Source: an uncultured Woeseiaceae bacterium (lineage in GTDB: Bacteria; Pseudomonadota; Gammaproteobacteria; Steroidobacterales; Woeseiaceae). From it: 64,000 nucleotides of DNA. The notes under the pieces were generated by a model that was given only the letters and a program-made list of their open reading frames with translations, had not been told where the DNA came from and ran no database searches. Positions 1 to 9,163 of the stretch are shown here, one piece after another (within the stretch, counting starts at the first letter, position 1; each line of letters starts with the position of its first letter). A program made the translations under genes and the position numbers. The DNA lies in NCBI GenBank assembly GCA_945788625.1, contig CALZMQ010000019.1, forward strand, positions 62,001-126,000, in the 5' to 3' direction.

Positions 1-191
1 CTGTAGCGGCGTGCCCTGGCCAGCGACAGGTGGTGGCACACCTGGCGGTAACGAGCCGGCATCTCCCGCCCGATTTTTCCCCGATCCACGGACGACGTCA
101 GCTTCCTGCGCCCGGCGCTCAACAGGACGATCCACTGCTCCAACTCGGCCCAGGCATCGGCGTAGCGCGCCTCGAACGCCTCCTGTTTCAC
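1..191 (-). CDS. Stage II sporulation protein M-like membrane protein, N-terminal fragment
   Basis: Only the first 63 codons lie in the window; the gene runs off the left edge. Reading starts at a GTG (191-189) that overlaps the stop of the upstream RDD gene as GTGA, so the two are translationally coupled. The visible peptide begins VKQEAFEARYADAW and contains WAELEQWI, followed by a basic stretch and RYRQVCHHLSLARARRY. This matches my memory of the N-terminus of proteobacterial SpoIIM-domain proteins, which often sit beside RDD-domain proteins. Its function is not known; the partner gene suggests a membrane complex. The assignment rests on the N-terminal style and the neighbour only. Confidence 0.6.
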   Translation of the reverse strand, partial: MKQEAFEARYADAWAELEQWIVLLSAGRRKLTSSVDRGKIGREMPARYRQVCHHLSLARARRY

Positions 192-871
192 TGGTTGCGC
201 TCCCCGCCCACGAGCCAGGCGGCATGGCTGCGCAGACGATCCGCATCGACCTCGCCGAAAACCGGCGTCATCAGCCCGGCGAGTTCCTCGGCACGATCTC
301 GATTGAGTCGAGAGGCCCGCTCGCCGAAACCGACGATGGCCTGCTGTTCATCGAGCGTCAGCGGCACTTTTACCGCGACGGCATCCGTATCGCCGATCGC
401 GCTGCCGGCGTGACCCTTGTCTTCATAGACGACGATGGTGCCGGCCGCGAGGTCGCCGAGCCGCTGAAAATCCTTGCTCAGCAGGACGGCTACGCAGCCG
501 AAAGCGTAGCAACCGGGCAGGGTATCGACGAAACGAATCAGGTTGCGAATGATCGATCCCGACCAGCCGACCGGCGTGCCATTGGCATTCATCACTTTCA
601 GGCCCAACGTCTTCTTGCCAGGCGTGGCGCCGTGATTGAGCACCTCGAAGACGACGTTGTATAGCCAGAGCAGCACGAAGAACGCTATCAGCCATAGCCC
701 CTGGCCGAGATCGCCGAGAAACGGCAGTACCATCGACGCGACGACCAGGGCCGCAAGCTTTATCAGGGCGTCCAGGAGCCAGGCCATCGATCGTGCACCG
801 AGACCGGCCACGGGCAGGCGCAGCTCGACTCCCTCAGGCGTAGCGATATTATGGGTCGTATCTAAAAGCAA
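188..871 (-). CDS. RDD family integral membrane protein
   Basis: 227 residues. The RDD domain is recognisable: ARSMAWLLDALIK near residues 26-38, two hydrophobic segments at about 35-55 and 57-75, then GKKTLGLKVMN and the RDLxAGT-like motif QRLGDLAAGTIVVYE near residues 137-151. The C-terminal 70 residues are soluble and charged. RDD proteins are inner-membrane proteins of mostly unknown role, some proposed as transporters or ion exchangers. The stop overlaps the start of the SpoIIM-like gene by 4 bases, so the two form one transcription unit reading leftward. It is transcribed divergently from the small membrane protein gene starting at 964. Confidence 0.8.
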   Translation of the reverse strand: MLLDTTHNIATPEGVELRLPVAGLGARSMAWLLDALIKLAALVVASMVLPFLGDLGQGLWLIAFFVLLWLYNVVFEVLNHGATPGKKTLGLKVMNANGTPVGWSGSIIRNLIRFVDTLPGCYAFGCVAVLLSKDFQRLGDLAAGTIVVYEDKGHAGSAIGDTDAVAVKVPLTLDEQQAIVGFGERASRLNRDRAEELAGLMTPVFGEVDADRLRSHAAWLVGGERNQ

Positions 872-963
872 TCAGAGTTGCCTATTGTGTGACGGCGCTT
901 GGCTTCACGCTGAATAGTAAATGTTAAGCTTCGCGCGACGCCAGCAAAAAAAGGCCCGAGCAC

Positions 964-1560
964 GTGACAGATGCCATTTACGCACCACCGAAAGCCGAGG
1001 TAACGGCACCCATCGGCGACGTTCCACGTTACTACGCCGTCGCGCCGTACAAATTCATGCTGCTTTCGATACTGACGTTCGGGCTGTACTTCGTGTACTG
1101 GTTCTACCGCAACTGGCGGCAGATCAAGATTGTCGACAATGAAGACACCTGGCCACCTGCCCGCGGTTTTTTCTATATATTTTTCACGCACTCGCTGCTT
1201 GCCGACGTGGACGCCAATTTCGTATCGCAGGGTAGGACATACGAATGGAAACCGACACTGATTGCAACGGTGTTCGTCATCCTGACCCTGGCCAGCAATT
1301 TCATGAGCCGGATATTCGACGTCGATACGATGTCGATCTGGCTTGACCTGTCCATCATGGTCATACCCATTGTGCTCGCGTCAATACTGCTGGTCGCACA
1401 AAAAGCCATCAATGATGCGTTGAACGATGTCGGTGGCCTGGCCAATGCGTCACTTACGGCGGCGAACTGGGTCTGGCTGGTGCTCGGTGGCCTTCTGTGG
1501 CTCGGCAATATTTTCTCGGCGTACGCCGTTTACGTGAACCCCGAGTTGCTCGCGCCCTAG
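964..1560 (+). CDS. Small multi-pass membrane protein, unknown function
   Basis: 198 residues from a GTG start at 964. I do not recognise a characterised family. The segment YKFMLLSILTFGLYFVYWFY followed by RNWRQIK (about residues 29-55) has the aromatic pattern of DUF4234-like membrane proteins, but this is a resemblance only. About four hydrophobic segments are visible, near residues 32-50, 98-115, 123-145 and 168-188. Its stop overlaps the stop of the convergent oxidoreductase gene by 4 bases, leaving no room for a terminator between them. It is unlikely to share a function with its neighbours, which are on the other strand. Confidence 0.65.
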   Translation: MTDAIYAPPKAEVTAPIGDVPRYYAVAPYKFMLLSILTFGLYFVYWFYRNWRQIKIVDNEDTWPPARGFFYIFFTHSLLADVDANFVSQGRTYEWKPTLIATVFVILTLASNFMSRIFDVDTMSIWLDLSIMVIPIVLASILLVAQKAINDALNDVGGLANASLTAANWVWLVLGGLLWLGNIFSAYAVYVNPELLAP

Positions 1561-2549
1561 TCGCCTATCCTGACGACGGTACGCCCTCTCGCCGTGCCGT
1601 CGATATACGCGCGAAACGCGTCCGGCAATTCGTCGAACGAGATGCTGCGCTGACCGATAGTCGCCAGATGCTGCGGCTTCAGGTCGCTGCCGATGCGGGT
1701 CCAGACGGCGTGCCGCAAATCGTGTGGCGTGTCTACGGAGTTGATGCCCAGCAGGCAAACCGCGCGCAGGATGAACGGCAATACCGTCGTTTTCAGGGCC
1801 GGGCTGGCCGCAAGACCGATGCTCGCGATATTACCGCCGTACTTCATGGTGCGGGTGAGCCAGGCCAGGTAATCGCCGCCGAGATTGTCGATGGCTCCCG
1901 CCCATTGTGCTTTTTCCATCGGGCGCCTGCCGAGGTCGACCTGGTCGCGGAGCAATATGCGGTCGGCGCCGATCTCCCGAAGGTACGCTTCTTCGCTGCC
2001 TTTGCCGGTCAATGCGACGACTTCGTAGCCGCGCAACTTCAACATGTCGATTGCTATGCTGCCCACGCCACCGGTCGCGCCCGTTACCACGACCTGTCCC
2101 TGGTCCGGCGTCTGTCCGTTTTGCTCCATGCGATGAATCGCCAGCGCCGCCGTGTAACCGGCAGTGCCAATCTGCATCGCCTCCTCGGGCGTCATACCTT
2201 CAGGAATCGGCACGAGGCTGCTGCTGTCCAGGCGTGCGTATTCCGAGTAACCGCCGTCGACGGTCTCGCTGAGCCCGCAGCCATTGACGAGCACTGCCGT
2301 GCCCGGCTGGAAGTCGGTGTCTTCCGAGCTCACGACAACACCCGCGAGATCGATGCCGCCGTTGAGCGGGTAGCGGCGCAGGATCATGCCGGCACCGGTC
2401 GCTGCAAGTGCGTCCTTGTAATTGATCGAGGAGTGGCTGACGCGCACGACGACATTGCCTTGCGTCAGGTCGTCGATCGACAGCTCCCTGAATCCGGCCA
2501 CGATCTCGCCGTCCTGCTCATCAATTCGAAACGCGCGAAAACTGTCCAT
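1557..2549 (-). CDS. AcuI/YhdH-type acrylyl-CoA reductase-like medium-chain dehydrogenase
   Basis: 330 residues, full length for the YhdH/AcuI branch of the zinc-independent medium-chain dehydrogenase superfamily. The N-terminal GroES-like half carries SSINYKDALAATG (residues 40-52) and NGGIDLAGVV. The Rossmann half carries VVVTGATGGVGSIAIDMLK (about 153-171), the NADP-binding glycine motif. Characterised members reduce acrylyl-CoA to propionyl-CoA with NADPH; DMSP metabolism is one known context, but no dmd or acu gene is nearby, so the substrate is open. The conserved QIGTAGYTAALA segment supports the family call. The gene reads leftward, 24 bases after the metallo-hydrolase gene, and may be cotranscribed with it. 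Confidence 0.85.
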   Translation of the reverse strand: MDSFRAFRIDEQDGEIVAGFRELSIDDLTQGNVVVRVSHSSINYKDALAATGAGMILRRYPLNGGIDLAGVVVSSEDTDFQPGTAVLVNGCGLSETVDGGYSEYARLDSSSLVPIPEGMTPEEAMQIGTAGYTAALAIHRMEQNGQTPDQGQVVVTGATGGVGSIAIDMLKLRGYEVVALTGKGSEEAYLREIGADRILLRDQVDLGRRPMEKAQWAGAIDNLGGDYLAWLTRTMKYGGNIASIGLAASPALKTTVLPFILRAVCLLGINSVDTPHDLRHAVWTRIGSDLKPQHLATIGQRSISFDELPDAFRAYIDGTARGRTVVRIGD

Positions 2550-2573
2550 CTGTTACCTCTGCCTGTTACCGGT

Positions 2574-3524
2574 CTATTGTCGTTTCAGCCAGGAAACGAG
2601 CCCCGCCGCGTTCAACGTTACATCGACTTCCAGCAGCGGCCAAATTGCATCGCGGTCGCCTTCGTAACCGTGCTCGAACAGTCGCGACGACAGGAAGTCG
2701 TACATCGACGCTGTCAGCGCCGCACCGCGATCGTCCTCGTCGCCGGCGTCCAGGGCCATTTGCGCGAAAGCGTCGATGCATTCATGCATGTCCGTCGCAA
2801 GGCGATCGAGGTCCGTGACACGGCTGTAATGCGTCAGGTAAACCTGCTGCGGATTGCAGCCCATTATCCGGTCCACCGACTTGTGCGCCTCGGGCGGGTC
2901 GAAACTCGCGGGGGTCGACGACGGGTAGATGAATTCGCCCGATGCCGTGTCGAACTCGCGATACGATATGCCGAAGTTGTCGCCCGAAAACACACCGCGG
3001 GAGGCCGGATCGTTCAGACAGTAATGATGCCGCGCGTGTCCTTCCGTGAACAGCGCCTGCATATCGCGGCCGGCAAAATCGAGCCACTGGCCGTCCTCCA
3101 CGACAACGACTCGTCGCTCGTCGATCGGCCGGATCTCGCCGTACAGGCGGTGCGTTTCCTCGACACCGTAGACGGCCTGCGTACCCTTGATCAGTTTCTC
3201 CGGGTTGACCATGTGCGGCGCACCGCGCGGATGTAAAACGCAACGCGCATTCGGTAGCTGTTGCATCAGGAGTCCCGCGCCGCCCGCGTGATCGAGATGT
3301 ATGTGTGTCAGGAAGACGAAATCGACGTCCGCTATGTCGATGTCCTTTTGGCGCAGCGCATCCAGCAACATCGGCACACTGTCGTTGCTGCCCGTGTCGA
3401 CGAATGCCGCGCGGCCGTTTTCCACGATGAGGTGGCTCGCATCGTGCAGCGGGCGAAGAAACTCCGTATCGATGGCCGTGATGCCCGCATCGAGCGTCGT
3501 GGTGCGTGCGCGTTCGGCTGGCAT
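2574..3524 (-). CDS. Metallo-beta-lactamase-fold hydrolase
   Basis: 316 residues from the ATG at 3524. An in-frame extension upstream to 3587 would overlap the cytochrome gene and is rich in Pro, Arg and Ser, so it was not used. The zinc motif HxHxDH is complete (THIHLDHAGG, His74, His76, Asp78, His79), with a later GHARHHYC segment and SGDNFG supplying the other ligands. A C-terminal helical extension of about 80 residues follows the MBL core. The substrate is unknown; MBL proteins include thioesterases, lactonases and glyoxalase II-like enzymes. It lies 22 bases after the cytochrome c gene on the same strand and is probably cotranscribed with it. Confidence 0.85.
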   Translation of the reverse strand: MPAERARTTTLDAGITAIDTEFLRPLHDASHLIVENGRAAFVDTGSNDSVPMLLDALRQKDIDIADVDFVFLTHIHLDHAGGAGLLMQQLPNARCVLHPRGAPHMVNPEKLIKGTQAVYGVEETHRLYGEIRPIDERRVVVVEDGQWLDFAGRDMQALFTEGHARHHYCLNDPASRGVFSGDNFGISYREFDTASGEFIYPSSTPASFDPPEAHKSVDRIMGCNPQQVYLTHYSRVTDLDRLATDMHECIDAFAQMALDAGDEDDRGAALTASMYDFLSSRLFEHGYEGDRDAIWPLLEVDVTLNAAGLVSWLKRQ

Positions 3525-3546
3525 CGTGACTTTGACCGGGCGCGGT

Positions 3547-4149
3547 CTAGTCGGGCTTGGTGGTTTCGAGGCCTTCGAGGCTCGCAAAATATCGCGCGAG
3601 CAACGCGACGTCTTCTACCGCTATCAACGCTGCCTGCGCGCTCATGACAACGTCCCCGCGCGTGCCGTCCCGATATTGGCCAAGAGCCCGTTCCAGGTAA
3701 CTCTCGTGCTGCCCGGCAAGTGTCGGCCACAGTGCATTCACGCTGATCCCGTTGTCGCCGTGACAGGCGGCACAGGCGGTAGCCGCCGCGATCCCCGGCG
3801 CGTCACTGCCACCGCGGGCCACGGTGTCGCCGCCAATGCTCGCGAGGTACGCAGCGATGTCCTCGATTTCCTGGTCGCTGAGGCTCGTTGCCTGTGCCTC
3901 CATGGTCGGGTGGGCGCGGGTGCCATCCCGATACCCTTTAAGTGCGATAACCAGGTATCCCGCCTTCTGGCCGCCGAGTTTCGGCACGCGATAGGACGGG
4001 TAGGCGTTGCGATAGCCTTCGATGCCGTGACACCCGAGACAGGTGTAGGCGAGTTCCTTACCGGCCGTCGCGTCGCCCTCCGCAAGCGCGCTCTGCGCAG
4101 GTATTACGACGGCAAGCAGCAATGTCGCGGCGATGGCTGCGATCTTCAT
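3547..4149 (-). CDS. Periplasmic diheme cytochrome c (c4-like)
   Basis: 200 residues from the ATG at 4149, chosen because it begins a clean Sec signal peptide (MKIAAIAATLLLAVV, likely cleaved near ALA-EG). There are two CxxCH heme motifs, CLGCH at 37-41 and CAACH at 126-130, each followed by a Met that could be the sixth ligand (HPTMEAQ, DVVMSAQ) and the DxExxDIAAYLAS-type helix of c4 and related soluble cytochromes. The two halves are repeats of one domain. It would carry electrons in the periplasm, possibly to a terminal oxidase; no oxidase gene is nearby. It is divergent from the DUF945-like gene and upstream of the MBL-fold gene. Confidence 0.85.
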   Translation of the reverse strand: MKIAAIAATLLLAVVIPAQSALAEGDATAGKELAYTCLGCHGIEGYRNAYPSYRVPKLGGQKAGYLVIALKGYRDGTRAHPTMEAQATSLSDQEIEDIAAYLASIGGDTVARGGSDAPGIAAATACAACHGDNGISVNALWPTLAGQHESYLERALGQYRDGTRGDVVMSAQAALIAVEDVALLARYFASLEGLETTKPD

Positions 4150-4322
4150 GTTCATAATCACTTGAAATTTATAGGTTTCCATGCCCGGCTCAACGTCCGG
4201 ACGATTTGCTGTGGCCGCTATGTTAGTGACACTCGGCAGCGATTTCTAGCGCTAACGCACAGTTCCACTGTGGCAGCGTGCTAGCATTCGGCCGGTATTC
4301 ACCGCACACACAGGTAAGCATC

Positions 4323-5642
4323 GTGAAAAAAGGCTTTGTCGCCCTGCTCGTCGTACTCGCCCTCGTCGTTCTCATCTCCCCTGCCATCATTGGCCGGCTG
4401 GCCGAGCAGAGCGTCGACGAAAACATCAACTGGGCTGCCAGGGAAAGTGGCGACCTCGTCGTAAGTTCGGACAGCTTCGATCGCGGCTGGTTCTCGTCAG
4501 AGGGTCAGCACCGCGTCGAGGTGAAGGAGGGCAACCTGAAGGCGATGGTCGAGGCCCTGGGTGGCTCCGCCGACAGCGGCGATCTGCCCGTGCTGGTCAT
4601 CAACACGCGACTCGACCATGGCCTGATTCCGGTCGCCTCGATGTCACGTGAAAAAGGGTCGCTCGCGCCTGGGCTGGGAAGCGCGGTGTCGACGCTCAGC
4701 GTCGAGTTTGCCGATGGCGAAGCCGTCGAGCTGCCTGGAACGATCTACAGCAAGGTCGGCCTCAGCGGCGAATTGCAGTCGAACTACGTGCTGGAGCCGG
4801 GCTCGCACGAAGATGGCGACACCACGGCCTCCTGGGGTGCCACCGACATCGACGTTACGACCAACCCCAACAGCGGCAACGTCGTATATTCGGGGAACAT
4901 CGGCACGCTGTCGATCGTCGACGAACGGGATTCTTTCACGATCGACGATCTTACTTTTTCGGGCCAGCAATCCCCCACGAAATTCGGCTTTGCGACCGGA
5001 GAGATGAAACTCGTACTCGACAGCTTGTCGATCTCCAAAAACGGCGCACTGTCGGGCGGAATGAAGCGCATGAGTATCGACGGCGCAACGACTCTCGATG
5101 ACGACCAGGTCAGCGGACGAACGGTTCTTGAAATCGAGTCGCAGCCCCTGCCGATGTTCGGCGAGATCTCGGTGATTGCCGACATCAGCATCGAGGAAGC
5201 TGACGCAGCGGCGATCGGTGGCTTGCAACAGACTATCGACTCACTGGGTATCGATCCGGATGCACAGGAGATGTTTGCGCTCATGGAAGACGACCTCAAG
5301 CGCCTGTTCGCGTCGGGGTTCAGTGTGCGTTTCGACAAGCTCGACGTCGGCCTGCCGATGGGCACGGTTACGACAAAGCTCGACATCCAAATCGCCGAGG
5401 AAGACCTGTCTACGTTCGAGTGGACCTCGTTGTTGCTGGGCACCGAGGCATCGGCGGACATCTCGGTGCCGGAAGCACTCGTGGACATGGCGCTGCAGAT
5501 GAACCCGCAGGCCGCTGCCGTCGTCGGCATGGGTTTCCTGGAGAAGAACGGGGACGTCTACGAAATGGCGGCGGAATACAAGAAAGGGCTGTTGACCATC
5601 AACGGTGCACCGGTGCCGATTCCGATGGGCGCGTTTCAGTAA
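4323..5642 (+). CDS. DUF945/YdgA-like envelope protein
   Basis: 439 residues from the GTG at 4323, preceded by AGGTAAG at suitable spacing. It starts MKKGFVALLVVLALVVL, one N-terminal hydrophobic segment that is a signal or anchor sequence, then a long hydrophilic region rich in beta strands. The pattern (anchor, the tract ISPAIIGRLAEQS, repeated amphipathic strands, a segment such as GLPMGTVTTKL, and an ending that contains KGLLTINGAPVP) fits the DUF945 family that includes E. coli YdgA. The role of the family is poorly known; it is envelope associated. The gene ends 4 bases before the end of the convergent ABC ATPase gene. Confidence 0.75.
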   Translation: MKKGFVALLVVLALVVLISPAIIGRLAEQSVDENINWAARESGDLVVSSDSFDRGWFSSEGQHRVEVKEGNLKAMVEALGGSADSGDLPVLVINTRLDHGLIPVASMSREKGSLAPGLGSAVSTLSVEFADGEAVELPGTIYSKVGLSGELQSNYVLEPGSHEDGDTTASWGATDIDVTTNPNSGNVVYSGNIGTLSIVDERDSFTIDDLTFSGQQSPTKFGFATGEMKLVLDSLSISKNGALSGGMKRMSIDGATTLDDDQVSGRTVLEIESQPLPMFGEISVIADISIEEADAAAIGGLQQTIDSLGIDPDAQEMFALMEDDLKRLFASGFSVRFDKLDVGLPMGTVTTKLDIQIAEEDLSTFEWTSLLLGTEASADISVPEALVDMALQMNPQAAAVVGMGFLEKNGDVYEMAAEYKKGLLTINGAPVPIPMGAFQ

Positions 5643-5646
5643 GCAA

Positions 5647-7401
5647 TTACCTGGACAGGTCGATTTCGTCCGCGCGATGGCACGCCACCCGCGTGCCCGC
5701 AATGTCCCTCATCGGCGGCAGTGTTGCACTGCAAACCTCACGTGCATGCTCACACCGAGGATGAAACACGCAGCCGGGCGGCGGATTCAGGAGCGAGGGC
5801 ACCTCGCCGCGTAACGGCGCCTTCTTCGGCGCAACCACCGGGTCCGGCACCGGCACCGCATCGATGAGCGCGCTCGTATAGGGATGTCGCGGATGTGAAA
5901 ACAGGGCCGCGTTGTCAGCCACTTCGAGCAGCCGCCCCATGTACAGCACGAGAACGCGATGGCTGATCGACCTTACGACGGCCAGGTCGTGGGAAATGAA
6001 AATGATCGACAGACCCGTATCGGCCTGCACCCTCTGCAGCAGGTCGAGCACCTGCTGGCGCACCGAGACGTCGAGCGCGGCCACAGCCTCGTCACAGAAC
6101 AGCACCTTCGGTCCGAGTATCAGCGCCCGCGCAATTGCAACGCGCTGCGCTTGCCCGCCCGACAACTCGTGCGGATAGCGGAGCAGGTATTCGTCAGCGA
6201 GACCGACCTGCTCGAGCGCTGCGTTGACCCGCTTGAGGCGCGCACGCGCGGAAAGGCCGGGCTCGTGCACGAGCAGCGGCTCGCTGACGATGTTGCGTAC
6301 ACGCATTTGCGGATTGAGCGCACTCGCCGGGTCCTGGAAAACGAGCTGCAGATCCCGGCGGTGTTCCCGGGCACGGCGTTCCACCGGTCCTTCGAGCGGC
6401 GTTCCGGCGTACACGACACGGCCGGACTCCATCGGCACGAGACCGAGCATCGCCCTGACGAGGCTGGACTTACCGGACCCGGACTCACCGACAACAGCTA
6501 TCGTTTCGCCACAGCGCAAGGACATGTTCACACCCTTGACCGCCTGCAGGCGTTGCTTGCCGCGCTCGCGGTAACTGACCGAAGCGCCATCGACGCCGAG
6601 GATCGACTGCCCCGTGGCCGGCGGCGGAATGTCGACCCGATCGATCCGCGGCACGGCCGCAAGCAGCGCGCGCGTATGGGCATGTTGCGGGGCTGCGAAC
6701 ACCGCGGTCGTCGGGCCGCTTTCCACGAGCCGTCCCGACTCGAGTACCAGCATGCGTTCGCAATGACCGGCGACGATCCCGAGGTCGTGCGTAATCAGCA
6801 GCAGCGCCGTGTCATCGCGAATCTCCTCGAGGAGTTCCAGGATTTGTGCCTGCACCGTGACGTCGAGCGCCGTGGTCGGCTCATCGGCGATCAGCAGGTC
6901 CGGCCCGGCGATAAGGGCTGAAGCCAGCATGACCCGTTGACGCATACCGCCGGATAACTGGTGTGGATAGGCACGAAACTGGCGTTGCGCGTCGGGCAGC
7001 CCCACGCGTTCGAGCATCTCCATCACGCGTGCGTCGCACTCCGCCGCCGTGGCAAGCTCGTGGCAGCGGAGAACTGCACGCAATTGCCGGCCGACGCGCA
7101 GGTAGGGGTTCAAGGCCTGCATCGGATCCTGGAAGACCATGCCGATGCGCCGCGCGCGTACACGGTTCAGTTGCTCCTCGGTCGCCTTGTCGAGTTCCAC
7201 ATCGTCGAATCGTATTCGACCGCTAAACCGCGCTTGTCGCGACAACAAGCCGAGTATCGAGAGCGCGGTTTGCGACTTCCCCGACCCGGACTCGCCGACC
7301 AGGCCGACGGACTCACCCCGGTCGATTGAGAAACTGACGTCATCGACGACCGTGTTGTCGCCGTAGCGTATCGAGACATTGTCGACTTCGAGCAGGCTCA
7401 C
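5647..7401 (-). CDS. Peptide ABC importer, fused double ATPase (YejF/OppDF-like)
   Basis: 584 residues with two complete nucleotide-binding domains in one chain. The first has Walker [11 protein letters not shown] near 35-44, signature LSGGMRQR and Walker [10 protein letters not shown]. The second has GESGSGKSS near 305-313, LSGGQAQR and [12 protein letters not shown]. Each is followed by the oligopeptide-transporter C-terminal region ([12 protein letters not shown], then [12 protein letters not shown]). It powers the importer formed with the two permeases and binding protein upstream. The start overlaps the stop of the permease gene by 4 bases. The D and F subunits, separate in Opp and Dpp systems, are joined here as in YejF; I see no degenerate motif in either half. 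Confidence 0.93.
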   Translation of the reverse strand: MSLLEVDNVSIRYGDNTVVDDVSFSIDRGESVGLVGESGSGKSQTALSILGLLSRQARFSGRIRFDDVELDKATEEQLNRVRARRIGMVFQDPMQALNPYLRVGRQLRAVLRCHELATAAECDARVMEMLERVGLPDAQRQFRAYPHQLSGGMRQRVMLASALIAGPDLLIADEPTTALDVTVQAQILELLEEIRDDTALLLITHDLGIVAGHCERMLVLESGRLVESGPTTAVFAAPQHAHTRALLAAVPRIDRVDIPPPATGQSILGVDGASVSYRERGKQRLQAVKGVNMSLRCGETIAVVGESGSGKSSLVRAMLGLVPMESGRVVYAGTPLEGPVERRAREHRRDLQLVFQDPASALNPQMRVRNIVSEPLLVHEPGLSARARLKRVNAALEQVGLADEYLLRYPHELSGGQAQRVAIARALILGPKVLFCDEAVAALDVSVRQQVLDLLQRVQADTGLSIIFISHDLAVVRSISHRVLVLYMGRLLEVADNAALFSHPRHPYTSALIDAVPVPDPVVAPKKAPLRGEVPSLLNPPPGCVFHPRCEHAREVCSATLPPMRDIAGTRVACHRADEIDLSR

Positions 7402-8219
7402 GATGTGTGTCTCGAATCGAAGAAATCGCGCAGGCCGTCACCGAGAAAATTGAAGCTCATCAGGATCACGGCGAGCAGGCCCGCGGGAATCAGCAAGGCC
7501 CAGGACGCGCCCTCCATATGGTTCACGCCGTCATTCACCAGCGCGCCCAATGAGGTTTGCGGTTCCTGCACGCCAAGGCCGAGGTAGCTCAGGAAGGACT
7601 CCACCAGGATGGCCTGCGGAATGGTTAGTGTCAGGTACACGATAACGATGCCGATGAGGTTGGGCGCGATGTGGCGAACGATGATGCGCGGCGTGCTCAC
7701 TCCCGTCAGCCTCGCTGCTTCGACGAATTCGCGCTCCCGAAGGCTCAGGGTCTGGCCGCGCACGATTCGCGCCATGTCCAGCCAGTTGACGGCGCCGATC
7801 GCCACGAAGATCAGCAGGAAGTTGCGCTCGAAGGCGACCAGCAAAAGTATGACGAAGAAGATGAACGGCAATGCGTACAACGTATCCACCATGCGCATCA
7901 TTGCCGCGTCCGTGCGTCCGCCCACGAAGCCGGCAACCGCACCGTATGCGACCCCGATCACCAGGCTCACGATGCTCGCTACGATGGCGACCAGCAAGGT
8001 CACGCGGACCCCCATCATCGTGCGTACGAACAGGTCGCGGCCGAGACTGTCCGAACCGAACGGGTGGCCGCCTGACAATGTGGGCGGCAACAACAAATTG
8101 TCGAAGTCGGTGCTCGCGTAGTCGTGCGGGCTCATCCACGGGCCGACGAGTGCAATGATCGCGATTGCGACCAGTATGCCGCCGCTGATCCTGACTGTGC
8201 TGTAACCCAGCACGCTCAT
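7398..8219 (-). CDS. Peptide ABC importer permease, OppC/DppC type
   Basis: 273 residues, an inner-membrane permease of the BPD_transp_1 family with about six membrane segments. The N-terminal region has the OppC-type pattern of one helix, a periplasmic loop containing HPFGSDSLGRDLFVR, then the core domain. The EAA loop that docks on the ATPase reads EAARLTGVSTPRIIVRHI (about residues 166-183). The end LMSFNFLGDGLRDFFD is typical of the family. It overlaps both neighbours by 4 bases (ATGA), so the four importer genes are one tightly coupled operon. Confidence 0.93.
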   Translation of the reverse strand: MSVLGYSTVRISGGILVAIAIIALVGPWMSPHDYASTDFDNLLLPPTLSGGHPFGSDSLGRDLFVRTMMGVRVTLLVAIVASIVSLVIGVAYGAVAGFVGGRTDAAMMRMVDTLYALPFIFFVILLLVAFERNFLLIFVAIGAVNWLDMARIVRGQTLSLREREFVEAARLTGVSTPRIIVRHIAPNLIGIVIVYLTLTIPQAILVESFLSYLGLGVQEPQTSLGALVNDGVNHMEGASWALLIPAGLLAVILMSFNFLGDGLRDFFDSRHTS

Positions 8220-9139
8220 CGGTACCGCACCCGCGGGTCGATGGCGCCGTAGAGAATGTCGACGACCAGGTTCAGGAAGACGATCAGGGCCGCGTAGAAA
8301 ACGACGATACCGAGTACCACCGTGTAGTCGCGGTTGAGCGCACCGTTAACGAAAAAATGCCCCAGTCCGCCAATGCCGAAGATTTGCTCGACGACGATAG
8401 AACCCGTGAGAATCGCGGCGATAGCGGGCCCCATGTAGGACAGCACCGGCAGCATTGCGGGTTTGAGGGCGTGCAGCCAGACGACGTTCATTGTGCCGAG
8501 GCCCTGCGCACGCGCCGTGCGAATGAAGTCCCGTTGCAGCACATCGATCATGCTGGCGCGCGTCAGGCGGGCAATATAAGCAATCTGCGGCAGCGCAAGC
8601 GTGACGACCGGCAACAGGTAGCGAGACACGCCGGACGAGCTGGTCCAGCCTGCCGGCAACCAGTTCAGCTTCACGGCGAACAGCAACACGAGTATCGGCG
8701 CGAACACGAAAACAGGTATCGATATCCCGGTCATCGATATCGCCATCACGACGCGATCGAGCCACGAGTCGTGCCGCAGGGCGGCTAAAGTGCCGGCGCC
8801 AAGGCCTGCGAGCAGCGCCAGCGCCATCGCCAATGCGCCGATCTTGAGTGAGCGCGGAAACGCGTCCGCTATCAGTTCATTAACGGTGTAGTCGACGTGA
8901 ACGTAAGAGGGGCCGAGGTCACCCCGGACGAGCCCGGACAGGTAGCGCAGAAATTGTTTCGGTAGCGGTTCGTCGAGGTGATAGTAGCGCTTGATATTCT
9001 CTTCGATGGCGGGAGGCAGGGCCCTGTCGTCGTCAAAGGGGCCCCCCGGCGCGGCATGCACCATCATAAAGGCAATGGCAATAACCAACAGCAGCGTCGG
9101 TATCGCCCCCAGAATCCGCAGCAGCGTGTATCGCAGCAA
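8216..9139 (-). CDS. Peptide ABC importer permease, OppB/DppB type
   Basis: 307 residues. It opens with the OppB signature MLRYTLLRILGAIPTLLLVI and a short periplasmic motif, HAAPGGPFD. The EAA-type coupling loop is RTARAQGLGTMNVVWLHALK at about 209-228. The C-terminal segment VDILYGAIDPRVRY is nearly diagnostic for OppB-type permeases. It pairs with the OppC-type subunit, whose start it overlaps by 4 bases, and lies 24 bases downstream of the binding-protein gene in the same operon. Confidence 0.93.
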   Translation of the reverse strand: MLRYTLLRILGAIPTLLLVIAIAFMMVHAAPGGPFDDDRALPPAIEENIKRYYHLDEPLPKQFLRYLSGLVRGDLGPSYVHVDYTVNELIADAFPRSLKIGALAMALALLAGLGAGTLAALRHDSWLDRVVMAISMTGISIPVFVFAPILVLLFAVKLNWLPAGWTSSSGVSRYLLPVVTLALPQIAYIARLTRASMIDVLQRDFIRTARAQGLGTMNVVWLHALKPAMLPVLSYMGPAIAAILTGSIVVEQIFGIGGLGHFFVNGALNRDYTVVLGIVVFYAALIVFLNLVVDILYGAIDPRVRYR

Positions 9140-9163
9140 TTTAGTGTTCCGCCTGGCGCGCCA

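Noticed and set aside
1497-3236. A 579-codon open frame on the plus strand opposite the oxidoreductase and MBL genes
   Set aside because: It is antisense to two clear genes, rich in Arg, Val and Ala as expected from GC-rich shadow frames, and has no recognisable domain.
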